This document shows, one piece after another, positions 55,601 to 64,000 of a stretch of DNA of 64,000 bases. Source of the stretch: Steromphala cineraria. Its lineage: Eukaryota > Mollusca > Gastropoda > Trochida > Trochidae. The first letter of the stretch is position 1. Each line of letters begins with the position of its first letter. The notes below the pieces were generated by a model. The model saw nothing but the letters and a program-made list of their open reading frames with translations. It was not told where the DNA came from and made no database searches. Location of the stretch: contig OU744732.1 of assembly GCA_916613615.1 (NCBI GenBank), positions 31,072,673-31,136,672 on the forward strand. The letters are read 5' to 3'. A program made the position numbers and the translations under genes.

Positions 55601-57505
55601 CAAACAAATTTATGAATCATCTTTATCTGCGAACAGCCTGAACCATGAGTGTTTTAATAAATCCTTTTAAATAAAACATATAATGATATCAGTGGGTTAC
55701 ATAATTCCTGACACTTCATAAAAGGCCAAATAACATAGCCAGTGAGGGATCTGATTACGATCTGAACGATGATTATCTAGATAATTATAATGATCATTCA
55801 ATTCAATCAAATCCTTTTCAAAAGCATTTAAAATGATTAAATTTGTTCACTCTCAACACTAACTGTTGTTTCCATGCAATTAATATTAAAATACTTCAAT
55901 AAACATATTACTGAGTTGACCTCCAGATTATTTCTATAGCAAACCTCTCTTCTACCCCCCACCCCTTCTATCCCCCCTTCCCCTCCTCCCCTTTCCTCTC
56001 CTGTCCTTCCATTAATTGCAAACCTCTCTTCTATCCCTCCTTTCCCCTCCTATCCTCCAGCCCCTCTCCTGCAACTCCCTCAGGCTCTTAATATCTGTAT
56101 TGCATACTGAATTAAGGGGAAGACACTCACATTATGGAATAACAGTAACTTACATAAGAGGATAAGTTACATAAGCTACATGCAGGTGCAAGAGGTCATC
56201 ACAGGTCATCATATCTAGTAATTAGCATAAACCCCCATGTGGCTAGCCTATTCTGACCAATCAGATTGCACTAATTATTAACATATGTCAAGATTTAAGA
56301 TATTCAGAAATCTTCAGTTAGAATCACATGAGACATTGACCTGGACAGTTTACTTTGGCAATTGCACTTATCACTAGCTGAATTTGTGATTTGTGTCAGA
56401 GGGATATATTCCAAATGTTTATGTGCATCTTTTTTTAGTTCTTTGGAAGTTGAGAGTGTGACTAATCTAACATTGGATTAACCAGTTTGTTGACTTTTGT
56501 GATTGTGTTTGAAAACTTTGGTCAGAGTACTGTACAAGTACTTTTAAGAAAGAATTCTTGAGATTTTCGGGACTATTTCTTGACTTCAAGAGTCACAAAA
56601 CCTGTTATTATTGATTGACATTTAAATGAATACTCCTAAACCAGTCAAGATAATGAAATTAATATGGATGCCCACATATAAGTAACAATTAGAAGATTAA
56701 AAAATACAAGATGGTCACCAATTCAGCCATAGATATACAAAAAAGGTTATACAAAAACCTACTGCTTGTTAACAAATCATGATTTATTAACATTCTTGTA
56801 TTAATGTTTGTTCGTGCTCTAATTTTTTCCAACAGAAGACTAGCATTTTAAAAGATACAAAAATCATGATGGCAGCCATAATCAATTATCATATAAAATA
56901 TGGTTACACAATTAAACTATATTACCATATCATTCATTTTAAGGTGAGCTTCTGTACCCTCGGTACTTTTATTAAGGTTTTGACCCCTGTGACCCCAATT
57001 GGGGTCATGAGGTCATGAAATCTACAATTTAGAATCCCCATTGGCCAAGGAGTCTACACAACTTTTTAGCTCTCTAGACCTTTTGGCACTGGAGAAGAAG
57101 ATGAAAAAAGGTTTTTAAGGTTTTGACCCCTGTGACCCCAATTGGGGTCATGAGGTCATGAAATCTACAATTTAGAATCCTCATTGGCCAAGGAGTCTAC
57201 ACACAACTTTTCAGCTCTCTAGACCTTTTGGAACTGGAGAAGAAGATGAAAATAGGTTTTTAAGGTTTTGACCCCTGTGACCCCATTTGGGGTCATGAGG
57301 TCATGAAATCTACAATTTAGAATCCCCAATTGCCAAGGAGTCTCCACATCAAATTTGAGCTCTCTAGAATCATTGGTTCTGGAGAAGAAGTCGAAAATGT
57401 GAAAAGTTTACGGATGGAAGGATGGACGGACGGATGGACGGACGGACGGACGCCGGACGCCATGCCATGCCATAAGCTCATCGGGTCTTTCAGACCTGAT
57501 GAGCT
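52614..57505 (-). mobile_element. Family A element A2, split by family B
   Basis: It has the same termini as the 495-1,813 copy: AGCTCATCAGGTCTGAAAGA at the 5' end on the minus strand, CCGT tract, roughly 145-bp core units and the terminal AGAGCC-CAT-GGCTCT hairpin. A B element interrupts one core unit at 53,244-56,972. Confidence 0.78.
53244..56972 (+). mobile_element. Family B tandem-core element inserted in A2
   Basis: It begins AGCTCACCTTTAC, has a TTTAC-AAA-GTAAA hairpin and a GCTTATGTCATGGCG segment, then a short CCGT tract. At least four core units of about 154 bp follow (53,312-53,930), each with CCAAGATGGCCGCCATGGCA. Diverged units recur at 55,310-55,640 and 56,600-56,940. It ends AAGGTGAGCT, then a GTACC-CTC-GGTAC hairpin and TTTTATT. 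Between the units (53,930-55,310; 55,640-56,600) is AT-rich DNA, with a pyrimidine-rich tract at about 55,940-56,080. No transposase or helicase frame seen. Confidence 0.72.
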
Positions 57506-57518
57506 AAAAATTAAGTAT

Positions 57519-57716
57519 ATAGCAGTGTATAAAATAGATTGGAAATCTAGCCTGTCCTGAAAATTCATTGGTCAATTCCTTTGGGAAATTCAAGAAAAAA
57601 ATTGAAAGTTACCAGTCCTGACCAAAAAGTTACCAGTCCTGACCAAAAAGTAACCAGTCCTGGCAAAAAGTAGCCAGTTCAAGGACTGGCTGACGGGCAA
57701 TATTTTAAACACTGTA
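57519..57716 (+). mobile_element. Family C MITE, copy 2
   Basis: CAGTGTATAAAATAGATTGG at the left and the inverse of TATTTTAAACACTG at the right. Flanks share TATATAG. Three internal ACCAGTCCTG-CCAAAAAGT repeats. Matches copy 1 at 15,986. Confidence 0.7.
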
Positions 57717-58430
57717 TATAGGCGACAAGTTTCAGTTTTCTAGGCCTTATACTTCAGGAGAAGATGAAAATAGATTTGAAGGAGGTTCCTTTTGCCTTTA
57801 ATATTATAAAGCTACAATTCATCATCCTCACTAGTCAAGGAGTCTGTACACAAAGTTTCAGCTTTCTAGGCCTTATGCTTCTGGAGAAGAAGATGAAAAT
57901 AGGTTTTTAGGGTGTAGCCCCTGTGGCCTTTATTAAGGGTCACAGGGCCACCGAAGCTACAATTTATAATCTTCACTAGTCAAGGAGTCTATACACAAAG
58001 TTTCAGCTTTCTAGGCCTCATGGTTCTGGAGAAGGAGATGAAAATAGGTTTTTAGGACGTGGCCCCTGTGGCCCTTATTAGGGGTCACAGGGCGCCCAAA
58101 GAAGAAGTCGAAATTTCACAAAGTTTACGGACGGACGGACGCCGGAAACCATGCCATGCCAAAAGCCCATCGGGCCTTACAGGCCAGATGAGCTAAAAAA
58201 CTGAACAATTAAATATTGGAATCAGCGGGCGTTCAGTTGCATCAGATCAGCTGATTGCAAAAGTAGTACGCATTCTGACGTAACTATCGTTGAATAATCT
58301 GTTTTGGTTACACAACACTCGTTGAATGACTTTGCACTGGTTACACAACACTTGTTTCATATACCCAAAATTATCTCGCGAAGATATTCAGAACACGTAT
58401 GTACTAAACCGTAATAACTTTCAAACCTAC

Positions 58431-58635
58431 CAATAACCAAAGTTGGTTGTGCCACCTTCCCCATTTCCTTTACTATTTTTAGTAGTCACCACAAAGTTGG
58501 AAGATTGGATACGCTTTTTGGTATCAGAAGCAACAATATATGCTGTGTAGCTGGTCGCTGGCTTCAGTTCCTGGATTGTTATGTTCACAATCGAGTCTTT
58601 ATTGAATAAAGTCTTCCTCTTCTTGGCTGAGGGAT
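58431..58635 (-). CDS. FN3 membrane protein, second half of FN3 domain
   Basis: This 205-bp exon has a GCCAG acceptor and a GTAGGT donor. It completes an Asp codon and encodes PSAKKRKTLFNKDSIVNITI, QELKPATSYTAYIVASDTKK and, after a short linker, GEGGTTNFGY. The LxPxTxYxxYIVA block is the F-G strand signature of fibronectin type III domains. The linker is the juxtamembrane region. The exon ends two bases into a Trp codon that the transmembrane exon at 51,154 completes. Confidence 0.87.
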
Positions 58636-60438
58636 CTGGCAGAATTAAAAAAAGGTCAAAATAACTGATTTCAGGATATTGCAATTTGTGTGATTTGTAT
58701 TTCATCTGGTAGAAGGCAACAATTCATTTGAAAATTTTCATATATCCCTAATCATTTTTGTCTAGTATTCAAGGTCAAACAGCAGATATAGGAGTTTTAA
58801 TTAATGTAGTGTTCACTTGTCCAAAATAAGTGGACTAACACTAATGGTAATTTTTCAATACATCTTTGAAAATTTGGCAAGGGATAACAGTGACTGTTAT
58901 CAAATGGGGAATTATGTCATTATGAAAGAGATAAAAACAAACATTTAAATTCCAGAACTTTATGAAGAGAGTAAAATAAAATTTTCTAGATTCTTTATCT
59001 AATCTGATAATAGACTGCATAATTGAAATTAGTATCTAGAAATTCAAGTGACCTTTATGAAGGATGTTACTGTTACAGTTACAGGTTGTCATAGGTTCAT
59101 GAGCTAATTATTGGTGAAGGTGCAGAGGGACTTTGAAAAAAGGTCAAGGTCGCCAAAATCAACTTGTGTCAAGGTAATCAGTAAATGGATGGCAATATAA
59201 CACAAGAACGTCAATAATAGTCAGAAGTGCAATTGTGAACTTGAAAAGGAGGTGCAAGTAACCAACTTTAAGTGGTGTTGTTTAATCCCCCAATGTAAAC
59301 ATTTGGTGCAAAGTTTTGTGATATACATTTGAAAATATTAATGTCCATATAAAGAACCAGCACAGTGAAACAGTTAATGATAATGGTTTTATTCTTAACA
59401 CTGATCACTGTCCATTTGAAAGGCGTAAAATTGTTAACTGTGTCATTTCATTTCCTCTTATACATATTGAGTTTAAACAAAGTAGACCCACACTACTTAC
59501 TTAAACTTATGAACAGGGCCAACAAGCATCTCTTATTGCAAAACCAAGCAGGCAAAGTGATATTTAATTGTCTTGACATGCAAAACAACTGCCAGCCACA
59601 ATATTTTCACTATTGCACATATGATATTCAATGACATGCTTATGTATACAATAATGAATGGTAGATTTTAATATGAGGAAACATTCAAAGACTTACAAAA
59701 CAAAAACCAAGCCATAAGAATGAGATGCCATTGTTAATGTAGAACTGCAATGGTGATAGAACAGAAACATTTAAAGATATTAGATTGGAAAAAAGCATGA
59801 GCAAGTTGGAAAATAGTGAAAATCATGCAAAGATGCAATCTAAGTGTTAGACATTTGCACTACTGCAAATATGATATTTGATGTCATTGATCTAATGTTA
59901 TGATACTAATGAACATGTTGAAAGAACTGAATAATTACTTATAGTATTGGAGAGTTTTGATTTCCATTTGTAACAAATTAAGGTTCAAATACGCTATCGG
60001 TTACAAATCACTGCGTACCGTACGCAAGCTATTTTGATTCTTTCAGGTTTTAAAGAAAATGTCTGCATTTCTGTACTCCTAGCGTTTTTTGCAATTGGGT
60101 TTTAAAGGATTTTGTTTGTAAAATATGCAGATACGCTGCTTACCTGGAGCACTGTGATAGGATGGTGATATTTGAGAAGAATGATTTACCTTAATATATA
60201 ATGGAAGTAAAGATCACAGGAGGATGATTTTAGGTTTCAAATGTCTTTGCATCAGTGTTTCTTGGCTGATGGTTTGAATAATGTTAAAAGTTTTTCAAGG
60301 ATTTGTTGGAGGAGAATCGATCATAGAAAGATTATGATCATCTGTAAAGTGAGAAAAAAAGCATGTTATATGCAGCATGGGAAGGAATAATGTATGGAAT
60401 GGTAAAGCTTTACATAGCATGGTGATATACAGCATAGG

Positions 60439-60796
60439 TTAAAGGGGCAGTAGCACGTTTTTAGGGGTAATATAAGGTGATGTCAGAAAATGAAAATAAA
60501 TGGTTCCAACTGAAAGATAATGTATTTAAACTAAATGGAGAAGAAATAATTCAAATATATAATGTTTAGCGATGTGATTACTTTTTCTTACACAAAATGA
60601 ATTAAAGGTGTTCATACAAAATGGCCGCCAATGGATTTTATGTGAATCTTCATACTTTGTTCTCTGACTATGGATGATTGGCTTGTGTAATGAGATGATT
60701 GACACTGTCAAAATAATGGAATTAGTATTACCTTACAATTATCAGTGAAAAATGTAACATATAAAATTATCAAAAAACGTGCTACTGCCCCCTTAA
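60439..60796 (+). mobile_element. TTAA-type MITE (family M1), best-preserved copy
   Basis: TTAA followed by AGGGGCAGTAGCACGTTTTT, and the inverse ending in CTGCCCCC then TTAA. About 350 bp AT-rich interior with AAAATGGCCGCCAATGGATT. The TTAA direct repeat suggests piggyBac-type mobilisation. Confidence 0.83.
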
Positions 60797-61261
60797 AACA
60801 TTACATATAGGACATGACATAAAATATATCAAAGCTTTGTAAAGTAAGGCAGTTTAACACTTATCCTCTGAAATGAAATGATCAATAAATCCTCAAATTT
60901 GAAAATAATAAACCGTAAATGAGATAAAAAGTAGAATGAGTTTCTTCATTTCAGAAGTTTCAGCTTTAGTTTTAAATTTTATCTTATTTTAGGGTCTGGC
61001 TGATGGACTAAGCATTACATAGCATCATAAATGCATGGCATGACACTTTATTTGTGAAACAAAGCTTTGAAAAGCATGACATGACATAGAATTGGATAGT
61101 TAGGTATAGTATTAGCAAAGGATTGCATAGGATAGCAATGTATGATGCATAATAGGAGAGCACAGAGTCATATAGCATAGCATAACAAGTTTACAGATAA
61201 AGCATGGGAGGATATGGTACTACAGAGCATCACAGTATGTAGAGTAGATTGCATGTACAGT

Positions 61262-62246
61262 CACCGACCAAGAGGCTCTAAAGGGTATCAGTCTAGTCAT
61301 CACCTGCTAAGAGGCTTCAAAGGGTATCAGTCTAGTCATCACTTACCAAGAGGCTCTAATAGTATCAGTCTAATCATTACCTACAAAGAGGCTCTAAAGG
61401 GTATCAGTCTAGTCATCACTTACCAAGAGGCTCTAAAGGGTATCAGTCTAGTCATCACTTACCAAGAGGTTCTAAAGGGTATCAGTCTAGTCATCACTTA
61501 CCAAGAGGCTCTAAAGGGTATCAGTCTAGTCATCACCTACCAAGAGGCTCTTAAGGGTATTAGTCTAATCATCACCTACCAAGAGGCTCTAAAGGGTATC
61601 AGTCTAGTTAGTCATCACTACCAAGGGGATCTAAAGGGTATCAGTCTAGTCATCACCTACCAAGAGGCTCTAAAGGGTATCAATCTAGTCATCACTTACC
61701 AAGGGACTCTAAAGGGTATCAGTCTAGTCATCACTTACCAAGAGGCTCTAAGAGTATCAGTCTAGTCATCACTACCAAGGGGCTCTAAAGGGTATCAGTC
61801 TAGTCATCACTTACTAAGAGGCTCTAAAGGGTATCAGTCTAGTCATCACTTACCAAGAGGCTCAAAGAGTATCAGTCTAGTCATCACTTACCAAGAGGCT
61901 CTAAAGGGTATCAGTCTTGTCATCACCTACCAACTGGCTCTAAAGGGTATCAGTCTAGTCATCACTTAAAGGGTATCAGTCTAGTCATCACCTAAAAACT
62001 GGCTCTAAAGGGTATCAGTCTAGTCATCACCTACCAAGATGCTCCGGCTGATAGACGACAGTGTAGTTGCACATGTACAGTTTACAATAGAGGGGCTCTA
62101 AAGGGTATCAGTCTAGTGATCACCTACCAACTGGCTCTAAAGGGTATCAGTCTAGTCATCACCTACCAATTGGCTCTAAAGGGTATCAGTCTAGTCCTGC
62201 GACCTACCAAGGGGCTCAAAAAGTTATCAGTCTAGTCATCACCTAC
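61262..62246 (-). repeat. 39-bp minisatellite of splice-donor-bearing units
   Basis: About 25 imperfect units. On the minus strand each unit is CTTGGTAAGTGATGACTAGA, then CTGATACCC, then TTTAGAGCCT. About 16 units keep GGTAAGT or GGTAGGT. The array runs without a break into the true donor of the exon ending at 62,247. One internal segment (62,030-62,076) copies about 45 bp of exon plus donor. On the plus strand the first 14 units happen to stay open as repeats of EALKGISLVITYQ, which is judged not a protein. Confidence 0.88.
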
Positions 62247-62366
62247 CAAGGGGCTCTGGCTGGTAGACGACAGTGTAGTTCCACATGGTCCCGGGCCGCT
62301 TCCACTGAAAGTAGATTTCTGTACTGGACAGAGCCTGGGCATCGGTCACTGTGATCTCAGCAGGGT
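62247..62366 (-). CDS. FN3 membrane protein, first half of FN3 domain
   Basis: This 120-bp exon has an AACAG acceptor and a G-GTAGGT donor. It completes an Asp codon and encodes PAEITVTDAQALSSTEIYFQ, then WKRPGTMWNYTVVYQPEPL. The conserved core tryptophan in FQWKRPG and the WNYTVVYQ strand are FN3 features. Asn-Tyr-Thr is a potential N-glycosylation site. Its last base begins the Asp codon finished at 58,635. The exon's 3' end is the apparent seed of the adjacent minisatellite. Confidence 0.87.
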
Positions 62367-62883
62367 CTGTTTGTTGATTAACAAGAAAACAAAGTCATCA
62401 ATTGCTCCTGTTCCAAATTGATTTCCTTCAAAGCTCCCAACATTTTTGAAAATAAGAGTTAAAGTCACAGAACAAGGGCCATAACCCTGTTAGAATACCT
62501 GCATGCTTCTGATTTTGAAGTCTATCAAGGTATTGATATCCTGGAGTTCCACAACTAATCTGGTTATACAATCTTTTTTGGGTTCTGAGAAAAGATGTTC
62601 CCTTTGAATATACCCTCAAACAGAGTCCAAAAATATTGGACAAGGTCAATTACTTCGTCACAAACAATTGCATGCTTCATATTTTCGGACTTTGATTATC
62701 GCATCTGAAACAGTTCCTGTCCCTGTTAACTTGGAGGGATGGACAGTCAGACAGACGCATTGACTGAAGGATAGACACACTTAGACAATAACTTGCGAGT
62801 GACCAAAATGGCAGATTATCTTTCCCGAGTTATATCAATTTCGTAATTTTCAAACCTTGATTACGTTGATGTAAAAGCAAACA

Positions 62884-63423
62884 AAAAGAGCCATTGGCTC
62901 GATCTGTAGCTCATCAGGCTTTACATTTGATTTTGTTTGAGGGTTTGGCCAATGTGGTTCACCCCTTAGTAGGTGCAACAGGGTCACAAAATTAACAATT
63001 ATTAATCCTCACTAGTCAAGGAGTCTGTACACAAAGTTACAGCTTTCTAGGCCTTCTGCTTCTGGAGAAGAAGATGAAAATAGGTTTTAAGGATGTGGCA
63101 CCTGTGACCCTTATTAGGGGCCACAGGGTCACAAAGGCTACAATTTATGATCCTCACTAGTCAAGGAGTCTGTATACAAAGTTTCAGCTTTCTAGGCCTT
63201 ATGCATCTGGAGAAGAGGATAAAAATAGATTTTATGGATGTTGCCCTTGTGGCTCTAATTGAGGGGCCACAGGGCCACCAAAGCTACAATTTATAATCCT
63301 CACTAGCCAAGGACTCTGTACACAAAGTTTCAGCTTTCTAGACCTTATGGTTCTGGAGAAGTCGAAATTCCACAAAGTTTACGGATGGACAGACAGATGG
63401 ACGCCGGTCAGGCAAGATGAGCT
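62884..63423 (-). mobile_element. Family A element, short copy
   Basis: On the minus strand it starts AGCTCATCTTGCCTGACC, has a short tetranucleotide tract and three to four diverged core units. It ends GATGAGCTACAGATC, GAGCC-AAT-GGCTC and a T run. The 5' hairpin is broken in this copy. Confidence 0.7.
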
Positions 63424-63783
63424 AAAAAAGTTACTTTATGGCTCTTTAAATTGATAGAATACAAACTTGTGCTAGGTTTCTCCACATTTGCATATTTATG
63501 AACAGCAGAGTGAAACAATTATCTGCATATGCATGCACAATTAATGGGAAAATTGAGAGAAAAACATGAATTTTTATCATCAGAGCACAAAGCCAAGTCA
63601 AGCAACAAAGGGCAAGGTTGTGTGTTAGCACATGTGCACATATGAAAAACCTGTCACTATATAAGTTCCACATACAAGTAACAAAGGTTGTTAGAAAATC
63701 ATCAATAACAGAGATATTGGTTAATGAATTTTTTTAATATGACAACCAGAATTTTGAGAATTGTTTTACACTTTTTTGCTTAC

Positions 63784-63818
63784 CTTTCGTATTCAAAGTC
63801 TCGTTCACCGGAGGTATA
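63784..63818 (-). CDS. FN3 membrane protein, 35-bp exon
   Basis: Acceptor TTTTTAG, donor GTAAGC. It encodes IPPVNETLNTK, with partial codons at both ends; the last G joins AC of the exon at 62,366 to make Asp. The peptide resembles the linker before an FN3 domain and has an Asn-Glu-Thr glycosylation site. Short, so supported mainly by splice sites and phase. Upstream exons must lie beyond the right edge. Confidence 0.6.
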
Positions 63819-64000
63819 CTAAAAATGAAATTAAAATCAAAATGCTTTTCAGACAAGATGAAAGCATAGAGAAAGACAAGTTTTTTGCGTGTCCTATTCT
63901 TTACAGCATTGGTTTTCAAGGTCAGCATACATGACAAAATCTCAAATAAATCAGATCAAACATGTGACTTGTACTTCACTGCATATCTGATTTGAATAGT

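Larger units (their letters stand above)
52507..58194 (-). mobile_element. Family A element A1, split by nested insertions
   Basis: The 5' part (58,194 down to about 57,720) has AGCTCATC, a 13-bp hairpin (58,173-58,185), a CCGT tract and diverged core units. Its 3' part (52,507-52,609) has GATGAGCTACAGAGCC-AAT-GGCTCTATTTTT on the minus strand. Between them lie family C (57,519-57,716) and A2 (52,614-57,505). All of this sits in the 7.3 kb receptor intron. Confidence 0.7.

Noticed and set aside
61214..61765. 183-residue plus-strand frame made of 13-residue repeats
   Set aside because: It is the 39-bp minisatellite read through; it lies antisense in an intron and has no gene context.
61262..62246. 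CRISPR-like direct repeat array
   Set aside because: Units are contiguous without variable spacers, and the genome is eukaryotic.

Overview
The window is animal nuclear DNA: AT-rich, intron-rich, GT-AG spliced, and crowded with dispersed repeats. Two host genes can be assembled from exons whose reading phases agree across introns. The mix of a DIRS retroelement, tRNA-derived SINEs, LINE fragments, many non-autonomous DNA elements and tandem-core repeats suggests a marine invertebrate, probably a mollusc such as a bivalve. That assignment is inference, because no diagnostic species marker was seen.

Layout. (1) About 1.96-26.8 kb, plus strand: the 3' half of an activated CDC42 kinase gene (ACK/TNK2 type). 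Five exons encode the SH3 domain, the CRIB motif, a long disordered tail and a C-terminal UBA domain, followed by a 2.3 kb 3'UTR. The kinase domain must lie to the left of the window. Its introns hold tandem-core elements, a 5'-truncated LINE with target-site duplications, MITE-like elements and foldback repeats. (2) 28,673-35,061, minus strand: a nearly complete GC-rich DIRS-type tyrosine-recombinase retrotransposon with gag, RT/RNase H and recombinase frames, 158-bp inverted terminal repeats and an internal complementary region. (3) 35.1-49.2 kb: intergenic DNA with MITEs, palindromes and SINEs and no supportable host coding exon. (4) 49.2 kb to the right edge, minus strand: the 3' part of a gene for a single-pass membrane protein with a fibronectin type III domain, a transmembrane helix and a cytoplasmic tail containing a PPPPY motif. 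Its first visible exon is at 63.8 kb.

Most notable observations. A 39-bp intronic minisatellite at 61.3-62.2 kb appears to be built from the exon/5'-splice-site junction it abuts, and about 16 of its roughly 25 units keep a splice-donor-like sequence. Two repeat families (called A and B here) have unrelated tandem cores but share end architecture: AGCTCA start, hairpin, CCGT tract, TGAGCT, terminal hairpin and T-rich tail. One B copy sits in an A copy without a visible target-site duplication. Paired compensatory changes occur in a terminal hairpin of family A. A foldback family carries a covarying hairpin with flanks resembling, but not matching, a hammerhead ribozyme core. Two palindrome-ended families make 9-10 bp target duplications, one nested inside the other.

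The two host genes are unrelated and read toward each other, with the DIRS insertion between their 3' ends.
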